A stretch of 64,000 nucleotides of DNA from an uncultured Coriobacteriaceae bacterium (GTDB lineage Bacteria; Actinomycetota; Coriobacteriia; Coriobacteriales; Atopobiaceae), in assembly GCA_902793195.1 (NCBI GenBank), contig CADBCS010000010.1:54248-118247 (forward strand), read 5' to 3'. The notes beneath the pieces are model-generated. The model saw only the letters and a program-made list of their open reading frames with translations, searched no databases and had not been told where the DNA came from. Made by a program: the position numbers and the translations under genes. Numbering within the stretch: position 1 is the first letter of the stretch; the number at the start of each line of letters is the position of its first letter. Positions 55,151-64,000 of the stretch are shown piece after piece.

Positions 55151-55918
55151 CTAGAAGTCGAGGCGCACGGGGATGCCCTGCGACGCCATGTATTCCTTTA
55201 CCTGGCGGATGGAGAAGGTGCCAAAGTGGAACACGCTTGCCGCGAGCACCGCATCGGCCTCGCCCTCTATGACGCCCTCCGCAAAGTGCTCGAGCGTGCC
55301 CACGCCACCCGACGCGATAACCGGGATGGGGACCGCGCGGGCCACCTTGCGCGTGAGCGCCAGGTCGAACCCCTCCTTGGTCCCGTCGCGGTCCATGCTG
55401 GTGAGCAGAATCTCGCCCGCACCGCGACGCGCAGCCTCCTCGGCCCACCCAACTGCATCGATGCCCGTGGCGATGCGGCCACCGGCTAGGTAGACCTCCC
55501 ACTCGTCGGCACGTCCGCGGCGCTTGGCGTCTATGGCGCAGATGACCGCCTGGCTGCCAAACGCCGCCGCGGCCTGCGAAAGGAGCTCGGGGTTCCTCAC
55601 GGCGGCTGAGTTCACCGAGACCTTGTCGGCCCCCGCCGCGACCATGGTCCTCATTCCCGCCACGTCGCGGAAGCCCCCGCCCACGGCATAGGGTATGCGC
55701 AGCTCCGCGCTCGCGTGCGACGCGAGCTCAACGGTCGTTCGACGGTCGTCCGACGTTGCCGTGATGTCGAGGAAGACCACCTCGTCTGCGCCCTCGGCGT
55801 CGTAGGCGCGCGCCAGCTCCACCGGGTCGCCCGCGTCGATGAGGTCCACAAAGTTGACTCCCTTCACCACACGTCCGTCCTTGACGTCCAAACAGGGAAT
55901 GACGCGCTTGGTTAGCAT
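55151..55918 (-). CDS. hisF: Imidazole glycerol phosphate synthase, cyclase subunit
   Basis: A 255-residue (beta-alpha)8 barrel that forms imidazole glycerol phosphate with ammonia from HisH. Opening [17 protein letters not shown] carries the catalytic Asp; the second catalytic Asp lies in [10 protein letters not shown]. It overlaps the hisA stop by a few nt. Confidence 0.95.
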   Translation of the reverse strand: MLTKRVIPCLDVKDGRVVKGVNFVDLIDAGDPVELARAYDAEGADEVVFLDITATSDDRRTTVELASHASAELRIPYAVGGGFRDVAGMRTMVAAGADKVSVNSAAVRNPELLSQAAAAFGSQAVICAIDAKRRGRADEWEVYLAGGRIATGIDAVGWAEEAARRGAGEILLTSMDRDGTKEGFDLALTRKVARAVPIPVIASGGVGTLEHFAEGVIEGEADAVLAASVFHFGTFSIRQVKEYMASQGIPVRLDF

Positions 55919-56670
55919 GGGTCCCCTCCTTGTCCCTCGCGCGCGGCGGCGAGTGCGTCCTCCAGCGAGAAGGCACCCTCGTAGAGGGCACGTCCCGTTA
56001 TGGCACCCTCCACGACCGACGATCCCACGGCCGCAAGCGCGCGCAGGTCGTCGAGGGTGGCTATGCCGCCCGAGGCGACCACGGGAAATCCCGCAACCGA
56101 GGCGATGCGCTCGTATGACAAGACGTCGATGCCCGTTTGCATTCCGTCGCGTGCGATGTCGGTGAACACCAGGTGGCGGTAGCCCAAGTCGGCCAGGCGC
56201 GCCACCAGCTCGTCGGCCCCGAGGTCCTCCCCCTCGCGCCAGCCGTTTACGCGCACCTGCCCGTTGTGGGCGGCAACGTCGGCAACAAGCAGCTCGCCGA
56301 ACTCGCGCGCGGCCGAGCGAGCGAAGCCCGGGTCGCGCACCAGAGCGGTACCGATGGCGATGCGCCGGGCGCCCGCGTTGGCAAGACGGTCGATGGCGGC
56401 CATGTCTCGCACGCCGCCTCCCGTGTCTACCTTTATCCCCGGCACCTGGCATATGGCCCGAATCGCCCGCAGGTTGGCGGCGCGGGCGGCCTCGTCCTCC
56501 TCGAAGGTCGCCGACAGGTCCACCACGTGTATCCAGGTGGCACCGCGGGCCACGAAGTCGTGCGCCACGCCCACGGGGTCTGTTGAGTACACGTCCATCT
56601 GGCTGCGCACGCCTCGCTTGAGGCGCACGACGTTGCCGGCAATGAGGTCTATTGCGGGAAAGAGAATCAC
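55912..56670 (-). CDS. hisA: ProFAR isomerase
   Basis: A 252-residue barrel, homologous to HisF, converting ProFAR to [21 protein letters not shown] supplies the first catalytic Asp; [13 protein letters not shown] the second. It overlaps hisF and follows hisH after 32 nt. Confidence 0.94.
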   Translation of the reverse strand: MILFPAIDLIAGNVVRLKRGVRSQMDVYSTDPVGVAHDFVARGATWIHVVDLSATFEEDEAARAANLRAIRAICQVPGIKVDTGGGVRDMAAIDRLANAGARRIAIGTALVRDPGFARSAAREFGELLVADVAAHNGQVRVNGWREGEDLGADELVARLADLGYRHLVFTDIARDGMQTGIDVLSYERIASVAGFPVVASGGIATLDDLRALAAVGSSVVEGAITGRALYEGAFSLEDALAAAREGQGGDPC

Positions 56671-56702
56671 GTTCGTCCCCTCCTGGTTCGCATGCTAAGG
56701 CG

Positions 56703-57356
56703 CTAGCGGCTCGCCACGCGCACGAAGTTGCGCAGGATGGCAAGGCCGGTTGCCGATGACTTCTCGGGGTGGAACTGGACGCCAAACACGTTGTTGGACC
56801 ACACGCCCGAGGCGAAGGTGCGCGTGTAGTGCGAATGCGTGGTCACGACCTTCGCGTCCACGTCGTCGGCAAGCGCGTAGCTGTGGGTAAAGTACACGTT
56901 CGCCCCCTCGGGCACGCCCTCGTAGAGAGGGCACGCGCGGCCATGCGCGGTGAGGTGCAGCTGATCCCAGCCCACATGGGGCACCTTGAGGCGACCGGAC
57001 TCGAGCCTGGTCACCGAGCCGGGCATGATGCCCAGTCCCCCCACCCAGTCTCCCGCCGTTCCGTCCGAGCGCTCGGCACCGCGGTCGAAGAGCACATGCA
57101 GGCCCAGACAGATGCCGAGGAAGGGGACCTCGCGTGCGGCGGCGTCGCAGATGGCCTCGCCCTCACCCGACTCGCGCAGGTAGGTCATGGCATCCTCGAA
57201 GGCACCAACGCCCGGCACCACGACGGCATCGGCCTCGCGGATGGTCTGCGGGTCGTCCGAGACGGTTACGCGCGCGCCCGCGTCGACCAGGCTGCGCTCG
57301 ACGCTGAGGAGGTTGCCCTTGTGGTAGTCCACCACCACCATGTGCGGCGCCGCCAT
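56703..57356 (-). CDS. hisH: Imidazole glycerol phosphate synthase, glutamine amidotransferase subunit
   Basis: A 217-residue class-I amidotransferase with the nucleophile Cys in [11 protein letters not shown] and the His-Glu pair in [10 protein letters not shown]. It supplies ammonia to HisF. The start overlaps the hisB stop (ATGA). Confidence 0.94.
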   Translation of the reverse strand: MAAPHMVVVDYHKGNLLSVERSLVDAGARVTVSDDPQTIREADAVVVPGVGAFEDAMTYLRESGEGEAICDAAAREVPFLGICLGLHVLFDRGAERSDGTAGDWVGGLGIMPGSVTRLESGRLKVPHVGWDQLHLTAHGRACPLYEGVPEGANVYFTHSYALADDVDAKVVTTHSHYTRTFASGVWSNNVFGVQFHPEKSSATGLAILRNFVRVASR

Positions 57357-57943
57357 CACAGCACCCCCTTCGTGGAGGGCACGTCGTCCACGCGCGGGTC
57401 GCTCTCGCACGCAACGCGCAGCGCCCGCGCGCAGGCCTTGAACGCCGCCTCTAGTATGTGGTGGGCGTCGGACCCGCACAGCTCGCGCAGGTGCAGCGTA
57501 ATTCCCGCGTTGCGCGCAAGGCCCACAAAGAACTCCTCGCCCAGCTCGGTGTCGAACGTCCCCACCTTGGCGGGGCCGATCGGCACGTCCCAGTACAGCT
57601 CGCCACGCCCCGAGATATCCACGACTGCCAGCACCAGGGCCTCGTCGAGGGGAACCGCGACGTCGGAGAAGCGCCTGATTCCCCGCTTGTCGCCCAGAGC
57701 CTCGCGCAGCGCGTCTCCCAGGGCGATGCCCACATCCTCCACCGTGTGATGGTCGTCGACCCACGTGTCGCCGTCGCAGCGCACGGTGAGGTCGATGAGG
57801 GAATGGCGGCCCAGCGCCGTGAGCATGTGGTCAAAGAATCCCACTCCCGTTTCTATGTCGGTCTTGCCGGTTCCGTCCAGGTCAACCGAGATGCGTATGT
57901 CCGTCTCGCCCGTCTTGCGAGAAACCGTTGCCGTTCTGGCCAT
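57356..57943 (-). CDS. hisB: Imidazoleglycerol-phosphate dehydratase
   Basis: A 195-residue mono-functional dehydratase with two manganese motifs (DDHHTVED and [12 protein letters not shown]). It lacks the N-terminal phosphatase domain of enteric HisB, so histidinol phosphatase must come from elsewhere. It overlaps hisH by ATGA and follows hisC by 2 nt. Confidence 0.95.
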   Translation of the reverse strand: MARTATVSRKTGETDIRISVDLDGTGKTDIETGVGFFDHMLTALGRHSLIDLTVRCDGDTWVDDHHTVEDVGIALGDALREALGDKRGIRRFSDVAVPLDEALVLAVVDISGRGELYWDVPIGPAKVGTFDTELGEEFFVGLARNAGITLHLRELCGSDAHHILEAAFKACARALRVACESDPRVDDVPSTKGVL

Positions 57944-57945
57944 CC

Positions 57946-59028
57946 CTACTCCCCTTCCACGATGGCGCGAAGCGCCGCGATAAGCTCGTCGTTCTCGTTG
58001 GCAGTTCCCACCGTAATGCGCAGGCAATCGGCCAGCCCCTTGGCATAGCTGAAGTCGCGCACCAGGATGGAGTGCTCGTCGCGCAGGCGCGCGCGAACCT
58101 CGGCGGCGTTTGGCAGGCGGACAAGCAGGAAGTTCGCACTGCTCGGCCACTGCCGGACGCCCGGTATGCCCGCAAGTGCCTGGGACAGGCGCGTGCGTTC
58201 GGCGACGATGCCGTCGATTACGGGCACCAGCTCGTCGCGCAGGGCCACCGCGCGGTTGGCGACCGCCTGGGCGAGCACGTCCTCAGAGTAGATCTGTCGG
58301 ATGGCCGCCAGCACGTCTATGATGGCGGGATCCGCGATGAGATAGCCGCAGCGAAGGCCTGCCAGCGCGAAGGCCTTCGAGAGCGTGCGCAGCACCATGA
58401 GCCTGGGGTTGTCGGCCACCCACGACACCAGGCTCGCAGATGCCGGCGCAAAGTCCACGTAGGCCTCGTCGAGCATCACGAGCGCGTTCGTCTCGTCGAG
58501 CAGGCGACGAACCAGCGCCGGATCCAGAAGGTCTCCCGTGGGATTGTTGGGCGAGGTGAGCATTACGAGGTCCGCGTCGCACGCGGCCTCCACGATGGCA
58601 TCCGCCCGCACGGAGAAGTCCCGCTCGTCTCGCCACACCTCAACGATCGTGGTCTCGCACATCTTAGCGAAGTTCTTGTACTCCTCGAAGCACGGAGGGG
58701 CGACCACCAGCGTGCGCCCCGGCCCGCCAAAGGCAAAGAGGAGGTTGAAGAGCAGCTCGTCACCGCCGTTGCCCACCATCACGCTGGCGCGTTCCACGCC
58801 GTGCCACGTTGCAAGCGTGTCGCGCAGCTCGTTGCCCAACGGATCGGGGTAGCGGTTGAGCGGCGTGGTCGCCATGGCGTCGCGCAGCGCCTCGGTGACG
58901 ACCGGGGGCAGCGGGTGGGTGTTCTCGTTTGCCGAGAGGTTGATGCGGCAAGGCGAGAACGCCGGATCGTACGGCTCGAAGCCCGCAAGCGCCGGACGCA
59001 CGCGCGAGGTGACGTCTTGTAGTGGCAT
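57946..59028 (-). CDS. hisC: Histidinol-phosphate aminotransferase
   Basis: A 360-residue class-I/II PLP aminotransferase. The PLP Lys is in [13 protein letters not shown], and the [10 protein letters not shown] and [10 protein letters not shown] motifs match HisC. AGGAGG precedes the ATG. About 50 nt with an imperfect hairpin separate it from hisD. Confidence 0.93.
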   Translation of the reverse strand: MPLQDVTSRVRPALAGFEPYDPAFSPCRINLSANENTHPLPPVVTEALRDAMATTPLNRYPDPLGNELRDTLATWHGVERASVMVGNGGDELLFNLLFAFGGPGRTLVVAPPCFEEYKNFAKMCETTIVEVWRDERDFSVRADAIVEAACDADLVMLTSPNNPTGDLLDPALVRRLLDETNALVMLDEAYVDFAPASASLVSWVADNPRLMVLRTLSKAFALAGLRCGYLIADPAIIDVLAAIRQIYSEDVLAQAVANRAVALRDELVPVIDGIVAERTRLSQALAGIPGVRQWPSSANFLLVRLPNAAEVRARLRDEHSILVRDFSYAKGLADCLRITVGTANENDELIAALRAIVEGE

Positions 59029-59077
59029 GCTGCCTCCTGTTCCTGGTACGACAGAGAAAAGGGGTCTGGCCCCCTTC

Positions 59078-60448
59078 TCAGGGGGTCTGCAGGTCGTGGG
59101 GCCAGGCGGTGCGCATGGCGTCGGCGCAGGCGGCGGCGGGATCGGCGAACGTCTCGCCGCCCTCGTCGAGCAGCTTGCGACGCATGCCCACCGAGAGTGC
59201 GTGCGCCCACAGGCCCTCGGCCTGGGCCAGCGTCTGCACGAACGGTCCGTCCTTGGCGAGGCCGGCCGCGGAGTACGAGATGACGCTCGAGCGCTTTACG
59301 AAGTCGTAGACGCCCAAGGGATTCGAGAAGGTTGCCGTGCCACCCGTGGGCAGCGTGTGGTTGGGTCCCGCCACGTAGTCGCCCAGCGGCTCCGAGGACC
59401 AGGGGCCCACGAAGATGGCGCCGGCATTCCTTATGCTTCCCAGCAGCGAGAAGGCGTCCTCGCAGTGCAGCTCTAGATGCTCCGGCGCGATGGTGTTGAC
59501 CGCGTCGATGGCGGCCTCGAGCGACTCGCACGACACGACCACGCCGTTGTGCGAAAGGCTCGTGCGCGTGATCTCCTCGCGCGGACTCTGTGCGACCAAC
59601 AGCTCGACGGCCTTGAGGACGCGCGCCGGCAACGTGGCGTCGCACGTCACGAGATAGCACGCCGCCATGGGATCGTGCTCCGCCTGCGCCATGAGGTCAG
59701 CCGCCACGATGGCGGGGTCGGCCGTGGCGTCGGCAAGCACGCACACCTCGGAGGGACCTGCCACCATGTCGATGCCCACATCGCCCGACACGTAGCGCTT
59801 GGCCGCGGCGACATAGGCATTGCCCGGCCCCACGATCTTGGAGACGGCCGGAATGGACTCGGTCCCATACGCGACGGCGCCGATTCCCTGTGCACCGCCC
59901 ACGGCGTACACCTCGTCGACACCCGCCACGGTGGCTGCGGCCAACGTATAGGCCGAAAGCGACCCGTCGCGCTGCGGAGGCGTGATCATGACGACGCGCT
60001 CCACACCCGCGACCTTGGCGGGAATGGTGTCCATGAGCACGGTGGAGGGGTACTGCGCACGTCCGCCGGGAACGTACACGGCGACGCTTGGCACGGGCGT
60101 CACCTTTACGCCGAGCACCGTTCCGTCGGGCCGCGTGGTGAACCATGACTGCTCGACCTCGCGCTCGTGGAAGTCGCGGATCTGGTCGCGGGCCACCCGC
60201 AGCGCCTCCAGGAACGCCGGGTCGACCTTGTCGAGCGCGGATCGAACCACCGCGTCCGGCACCCTAAACTGCTGCGGGCATGCGCCGTCGAAGCGCGTGC
60301 AGTACTCGCGCACCGCCTCGTCACCGCGGGAGCGAACGTCCTCCACGATGGCCGTCGCCGCCTCGATGACCTCGCGCGGCAGAGCCCCGCTGCGCCTGAG
60401 GTCGCGCACGGTCAGGCGCCGCTCCCCCGTCAGCTCTATCGTTCTCAT
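59078..60448 (-). CDS. hisD: Histidinol dehydrogenase
   Basis: A 456-residue zinc enzyme oxidising histidinol to histidine in two NAD-linked steps. The signature AGPSEVCVLAD, the GPNHTLPTGG zinc/active-site region and NAPGGRAQYPS-like VYVPGGRAQYPSTVLM motif are in place. GGAGG precedes the ATG, which overlaps the hisZG stop by ATGA. Confidence 0.95.
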   Translation of the reverse strand: MRTIELTGERRLTVRDLRRSGALPREVIEAATAIVEDVRSRGDEAVREYCTRFDGACPQQFRVPDAVVRSALDKVDPAFLEALRVARDQIRDFHEREVEQSWFTTRPDGTVLGVKVTPVPSVAVYVPGGRAQYPSTVLMDTIPAKVAGVERVVMITPPQRDGSLSAYTLAAATVAGVDEVYAVGGAQGIGAVAYGTESIPAVSKIVGPGNAYVAAAKRYVSGDVGIDMVAGPSEVCVLADATADPAIVAADLMAQAEHDPMAACYLVTCDATLPARVLKAVELLVAQSPREEITRTSLSHNGVVVSCESLEAAIDAVNTIAPEHLELHCEDAFSLLGSIRNAGAIFVGPWSSEPLGDYVAGPNHTLPTGGTATFSNPLGVYDFVKRSSVISYSAAGLAKDGPFVQTLAQAEGLWAHALSVGMRRKLLDEGGETFADPAAACADAMRTAWPHDLQTP

Positions 60449-62121
60449 CGGTCCTCCTCGTCCTCGCTTGCGACCACGCTGGCAAGGCGGGCGGCGAGCG
60501 TGCGGATGCGCGAGTCGCACCGATACGCCGCCGGACCCGCAAAGAATCGGGCCGTACACTCCAGCACGTCGTCCACGACGACCAGGTCGTTCTCCTTGAG
60601 CGTCGCGCCCGACGCCGTAATGTCCACGATGCGGTCGGTCATGCCCACAATGGGTCCCAGCTCTATGTTGCCGTGCAGCTGTACGATGTCCACCTGCTGG
60701 CCAATGCGGTCGTAGTAGGCCTGCGTGATGCGGGGGTACTTCGTGGCGACGCGCATGGTGCCACGCCAGGCGTAGGCGCGCTCGGCCATCCCCGCCTTCG
60801 AGGCCGGCTCGGCGACCACGAACCGGCAGCCGCCAAAGCGCAGGTCCTGAAGCTGCAGAAGGTCGACGTCCGCCTCGATGATGGAGTCACGCCCGCATAT
60901 GCCGCAGTCCGCGCCGCCAAACGCCACGAACGAGGGGGCGTCCTGCGCGCGCACGATCACATACTCCACATCGTCCTCGCGCACGATGAGCTTTCGGCCC
61001 AGGTCGTGCAGGCCCTCGGTGGGAAGCCCCGCCGCATCGAGCACGCGCACCGTGTCGGCAAAGAGCGAGCCCTTGGGCACGGCAATGCGCAACGGGCGCT
61101 CTGCAAGCCGCACGCCCGGGGTCACCACGCCAGACTCACCCTGCTCGCCAAGCACCTCCTGCAGACGCTCGAGCGACATGGCGAACCCGCACGCACTCAC
61201 GTCGGGCAGGCCCAGGTTGGCGAGAACGGCATCGTAATGGCCGCCCGAGGCCAGAGAGGCGGCGATGCCCTCCGCATAGGCCTTGAACACCAGGCCCGTG
61301 TAGTAGTCGAAGCTGTTGATGATGGAGAAGTCAAAGCGCAGGCGTCCCTGGCGAACCAGCGGCGCACAGTTGGCAAGCAGGTCTCGCAGGCTCGTGACGC
61401 CGCTCTGGGAGCCATCGACGCCGGCGTCTTCCAAGAGCTGCTCCAGCTCGTCCACCACGCTCTCGTCACCGTTGAGGCGCGGAACCCTCATGAGTGCGCG
61501 TGCCTGCGTGGACGTGAGGCCCTTCGTAGCCAAAACGAGCTCGTCGAGACCCACCAGATCCGACTCGTGCACAAACGAGAGGACCTGCCTCACGAAGCCA
61601 TCTCCCTGCTCGCACACGTCCAGCAGCGCCTTGAGCGGGGCGACCGACCCACACACCACGTACCAGTCGGGAACGCCAAGGCGGGCAAGCGCGTCGGCCA
61701 GGAGCGTGACCACCTCCGACTCGGCGGCGGTACCCTCCATGCCCACGAGCTCAACGCCAAGCTGGGTGAACTGGCGGGACTGCCCCCTCAGCGCACCCTG
61801 CTCGCGCACCACCGGAGCCACATAGCGCAGGCGTGCCGGCAGCTGCCGCCCGTCCAGACGCGAGGCCACCATGCGTGCGATTGGAAGCGTGAGGTCGGGG
61901 CGCAGCATGAGCAGACGGTCGTCCTTGTCGAAGAGCTGGAACGGCGAGTCTTGTATCCGTCCCGCAGTCTCTATTACGCTGCGATCCTCGAGGATGGGCG
62001 TCTCAACAGGCAGATAGCCGTGCGAGGAGAAGCACAACCGAACCGTCTCGGTTATGCGCTCGCGAGCAAGTGCCTCCTGAGGCAGAATGTCTCTAAAGCC
62101 GCGTGGTGTACGTTGAATCAC
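60445..62121 (-). CDS. hisG: HisZ-HisG fusion: ATP phosphoribosyltransferase with its regulatory subunit
   Basis: A 558-residue protein. Residues 1-325 are HisZ, a HisRS-like paralogue (start RGFRDILPQEA, motif-2-like RYVAPVVREQG, ASGGHYDAVL). Residues 343-558 are a short-form HisG, starting LRIAVPKGSLF and containing FGGADCGICGRD and the PRPP-site DIVQLHGN/VDITASGATLKEND. Short HisG normally needs separate HisZ in a hetero-octamer; here the two are one chain. This first step of histidine synthesis is the feedback-controlled one. Start GTG after GGGAGGAG. It heads the his operon. Confidence 0.92.
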   Translation of the reverse strand: MIQRTPRGFRDILPQEALARERITETVRLCFSSHGYLPVETPILEDRSVIETAGRIQDSPFQLFDKDDRLLMLRPDLTLPIARMVASRLDGRQLPARLRYVAPVVREQGALRGQSRQFTQLGVELVGMEGTAAESEVVTLLADALARLGVPDWYVVCGSVAPLKALLDVCEQGDGFVRQVLSFVHESDLVGLDELVLATKGLTSTQARALMRVPRLNGDESVVDELEQLLEDAGVDGSQSGVTSLRDLLANCAPLVRQGRLRFDFSIINSFDYYTGLVFKAYAEGIAASLASGGHYDAVLANLGLPDVSACGFAMSLERLQEVLGEQGESGVVTPGVRLAERPLRIAVPKGSLFADTVRVLDAAGLPTEGLHDLGRKLIVREDDVEYVIVRAQDAPSFVAFGGADCGICGRDSIIEADVDLLQLQDLRFGGCRFVVAEPASKAGMAERAYAWRGTMRVATKYPRITQAYYDRIGQQVDIVQLHGNIELGPIVGMTDRIVDITASGATLKENDLVVVDDVLECTARFFAGPAAYRCDSRIRTLAARLASVVASEDEEDR

Positions 62122-62235
62122 GTCCAGCTCCTCCCAAAGGGGACAATCAAACTGGATTACTGTAACACAGTTGCGACAAACGGGGCGTGGTGAGGTGCCA
62201 CGTTGGGGAGTAACCCTTTCGTGGCAGTCTCCGCA

Positions 62236-63597
62236 TCAGCGGTCGTCGAGATGCAGCAGGCGCGAGATGAACTCGCCAATGGTGGCAAAGAAGCCAAAGG
62301 GGCGATGGCCATCACGCGTGGCGAGCACGCGACCGGTGCTGTCCGTGCCCTCCTTCTTGGGAACGATCGTGTTCGACTCCATGCGAATGACCGGCACGCT
62401 CTCCTGCCGCCCGTCTCGGGTGTGGCCCGCATCGCGCGGCTCGTGCTGCACGTCCAACTTGGCGCTCGTCTCGCCGGCCACGGGCATGACCTTGCGGATC
62501 GCATTGCGCACCTCGTCGCGGTCGAGCGGCAGCGTGTCGTCCAGGCCGTCGAGGCGCGGGCGCCTGCGCGCATGGTGAAGCTGCGTGCTGGCGTCGAGTG
62601 TCTGCAACTCAAGATCGTGGTCGTTCGATACGCGCACGGGCGATGGCATGGTGGGAGAGGCAGCTTCCGCAAACCCCATGTCGGACGTGTCGCCCAGATC
62701 GTCCGGCAACTCCACCACATCCGGCTCGATGGGCTCTTCCCCCACGTCGAAGTTCTCGTCCGCATTCCCAACCGGAATCGGGATGTCCGGTTCGTCGAGG
62801 TCGAACCCAAGGTCCTGCAAGCCCGGAACGACGAAGGGAAGAACCTCCGCCTCCCTAACGGCTTCGGGGTCCGGTGCGGCAATCTCGGATTTGTCAACGA
62901 CCTCGAGGCCCATGTCGGTCTCCTCGGACTCGGCTTCGGCTTGCTGCGCCTCCAGCTCCGCCTGGCGCTGCGCCTCCAGCTCCGCCTGCCTCTTGGCCTC
63001 CAGCTCCGCCTGGCGCTTGGCCTCCAGCTCGGCCTGCCTCTTGGCCTCCAGCTCAGCCTGGCGCTTGGCCTCCAGCTCGGCCTGGCGCTTGGCCTCCAGC
63101 TCCGCCTGGCGCCTGGCCTCCAGCTCGGCCTGGCGCCTGGCCTCCAGCTCGGCCTGGCGCCTGGCCTCCAGCTCCGCCTGGCGCCTGGCCTCCAGCTCGG
63201 CCTGGCGCTTGGCCTCCAGCTCCGCCTGGCGCTTGGCCTCCAGCTCCGCGGCAGCCTCGAGCTCCAGCTCGCGCAAGATCTGCTCGACGTAGTCGCGCGC
63301 CGCCAAGTCAGCCTCGCTGTCCGCATGCACCTGCGCCGTGGACTCGGGCTCGGGAACAGGTGCGGACGCAGGCTCCGCAACTGGCTCCGCTTGGGGCTTC
63401 GCAACCGGAGCCTCATCCACCAAGGGAACGACCTCGTCAACGGTCGCAAACGCCGCCTCGTCCACCATGTGCGGCTCCAGGACGGCCTGATCGTCCGCTC
63501 CCCCAAACTGCCTGCCGTCATGCGAGGCCACGAGCTCGTCTCCCAACTCCCGAGGCGTCTCTTCCGGAATGCCTTCCGTAAAGTGTCGAGCAGCCAT
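62236..63597 (-). CDS. Hypothetical protein with 12 tandem octapeptide repeats
   Basis: A 453-residue protein without signal peptide, membrane helix or known domain. An acidic N-terminal part (1-110) leads into twelve copies of AELEAKRQ/AELEARRQ (117-212), plus a partial copy, predicted to form a long straight charged helix. An acidic Pro-rich part follows and the C-terminal 30 residues (HRPFGFFATIGEFISRLLHLDD) look amphipathic and could touch a membrane. GGGGGAG precedes the ATG. It may be a cytoskeleton-like or envelope-associated spacer, but this is only a guess. It lies upstream of the his operon on the same strand. Confidence 0.65.
   Translation of the reverse strand: MAARHFTEGIPEETPRELGDELVASHDGRQFGGADDQAVLEPHMVDEAAFATVDEVVPLVDEAPVAKPQAEPVAEPASAPVPEPESTAQVHADSEADLAARDYVEQILRELELEAAAELEAKRQAELEAKRQAELEARRQAELEARRQAELEARRQAELEARRQAELEAKRQAELEAKRQAELEAKRQAELEAKRQAELEAKRQAELEAQRQAELEAQQAEAESEETDMGLEVVDKSEIAAPDPEAVREAEVLPFVVPGLQDLGFDLDEPDIPIPVGNADENFDVGEEPIEPDVVELPDDLGDTSDMGFAEAASPTMPSPVRVSNDHDLELQTLDASTQLHHARRRPRLDGLDDTLPLDRDEVRNAIRKVMPVAGETSAKLDVQHEPRDAGHTRDGRQESVPVIRMESNTIVPKKEGTDSTGRVLATRDGHRPFGFFATIGEFISRLLHLDDR
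62941..63249 (-). repeat. 24-bp tandem repeat inside the hypothetical gene
   Basis: Twelve 24-bp units plus a partial unit encode AELEA[K/R]RQ. Units differ mostly at one or two positions, several neighbours being identical, which points to recent expansion by slippage or unequal exchange. Confidence 0.95.
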
Positions 63598-63814
63598 GCG
63601 CTCCCCCTCGAATCATTTCTCACATCGTGAGCGTCTCCCCACTCACGCCCAACAGACTCCATAATGTAGCGCATAGCAACGCAACTGGCAAAGCCCAATC
63701 GCCCCGATGCATATGCGGACCACTCACATGGCGTCACACGGCACGGTCACAAGCGCCGCCAGACAGTCCCACTCGTGCCGGACGGGAGCGTCCACCGCGC
63801 GCGACTGCACCGCA

Positions 63815-63832
63815 GGGGACCGTCCCCGACGG
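63815..63832. repeat. GGGGACSGTCCCC-family repeat
   Basis: The core GGGGACCGTCCCC (63815-63827) followed by GACGG, 6 nt 3' of the stop codon of the partial ChW gene. This is the third ChW gene with such a palindrome at its end. Confidence 0.8.
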
Positions 63833-63837
63833 GCGGC

Positions 63838-64000
63838 CTAGCGCTGCGCGAAGGCGCGCGAGACGTTCTGCCGTATGCCCTTGAGCGTGGCGGCCGGCGC
63901 GGGCTTGCCCTTGGGCACGAGCACGATCTGGATGCCCTCCAGGCGCCGCGAGTAGCCCGCCGAGCCGGACCGCTGGCCGTTCTTGGCCCAGCCCATCCAG
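63838..64000 (-). CDS. 3' end of a ChW-repeat surface protein (cut by window edge)
   Basis: Only the last 53 codons are present. They encode part of a ChW repeat (WMGWAKNGQRSGSAGYSRRLEG) split here as WMGWAKNG then SGSAGYSRRLEGIQ, a linker KGKPAPAATLKG and the tail SRAFAQR. The ending closely matches those of the proteins at 4420 and 21311 (IQVVL..., A-F-V-K tail). The gene's 5' part lies beyond 64000, so its main domain is unknown. Confidence 0.85.
   Translation of the reverse strand, partial: WMGWAKNGQRSGSAGYSRRLEGIQIVLVPKGKPAPAATLKGIRQNVSRAFAQR

Noticed and set aside
55919..56785. Extension of hisF upstream to 56785
   Set aside because: This stretch is hisA in another frame; HisF homology starts exactly at 55918.
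62941..63249. Tandem repeat as a CRISPR array
   Set aside because: Units are directly adjacent with no unique spacers, stay in frame and encode a regular helix; no cas genes are nearby.
62203..63630. Long open frame antisense to the octapeptide-repeat gene (and another overlapping minus frame)
   Set aside because: Both arise because the 24-bp repeat keeps all frames open in GC-rich DNA; the translations are Leu-Gly-Arg or Arg-Pro-Trp repeats without a ribosome site.

Overview
The window is a gene-dense, high-GC chromosomal segment that fits the actinobacterial class Coriobacteriia, most likely an Olsenella/Atopobium-type member of the Atopobiaceae. This rests on WhiA and RapZ side by side, a gap-pgk-tpiA-secG operon, secreted proteins with tandem ChW (tryptophan-centred) repeats, frequent GTG and TTG starts, and AGGAG-type ribosome sites. 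The genus call is an inference from gene content, not from a marker-gene comparison. No phage, integrase, transposase, rRNA or CRISPR array was seen.

Layout. 0.1-4.3 kb: CAAX-type membrane protease, SCP2-like protein and a two-gene ABC exporter. 4.4-11.1 kb: a ChW surface protein, a highly degenerate Hsp70-like protein, a DUF1269-like protein and a zinc-ribbon membrane protein with a transglutaminase-like domain. 11.2-19.5 kb: a stand-alone TIGR00300/ornithine-cyclodeaminase-like protein, a coiled-coil 3D-domain protein, a short RecQ, an OhrR-like regulator, an ACT protein coupled to phenylacetate-CoA ligase, a CmpB-like membrane protein and acylphosphatase. 19.7-27.2 kb: GH32 sucrose-6-phosphate hydrolase, a large subtilase with six ChW repeats, a GGQ release-factor-like protein, mnmA with a cysteine desulfurase (tRNA thiolation), then tRNA-Gly and tRNA-Cys. 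27.3-31 kb: a partner-switching signalling pair (STAS-kinase fusion plus SpoIIE-type phosphatase), a second ACT protein and tRNA-Leu. 31-39 kb: a complete Opp/Dpp peptide importer and an adjacent substrate-binding protein whose two halves are in swapped order. 39-43.2 kb: glycolytic operon gap-pgk-tpiA with a membrane protein and secG; tpiA is frameshifted as read. 43.4-54.5 kb: whiA, rapZ, uvrC, murJ, a FemABX/ATP-grasp fusion and two NlpC/P60 hydrolases, essentially a DNA repair plus cell-wall block. 54.8-62.1 kb: histidine operon hisZG(fused)-D-C-B-H-A-F-I, without hisE or a histidinol-phosphatase gene. 62.2-64 kb: an unknown protein with a 12-fold octapeptide repeat, and the 3' end of another ChW protein.

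The most unusual points are the permuted solute-binding protein, the FemABX/ATP-grasp fusion, the HisZ-HisG fusion, the degenerate Hsp70-like protein, the STAS-kinase fusion, and a dispersed family of GGGGACSGTCCCC palindromes placed just 3' of genes, one of them a perfect 54-bp palindrome. No single feature proves a wholly new system; the permuted binding protein and the cell-wall fusion are the best candidates for undescribed biology.
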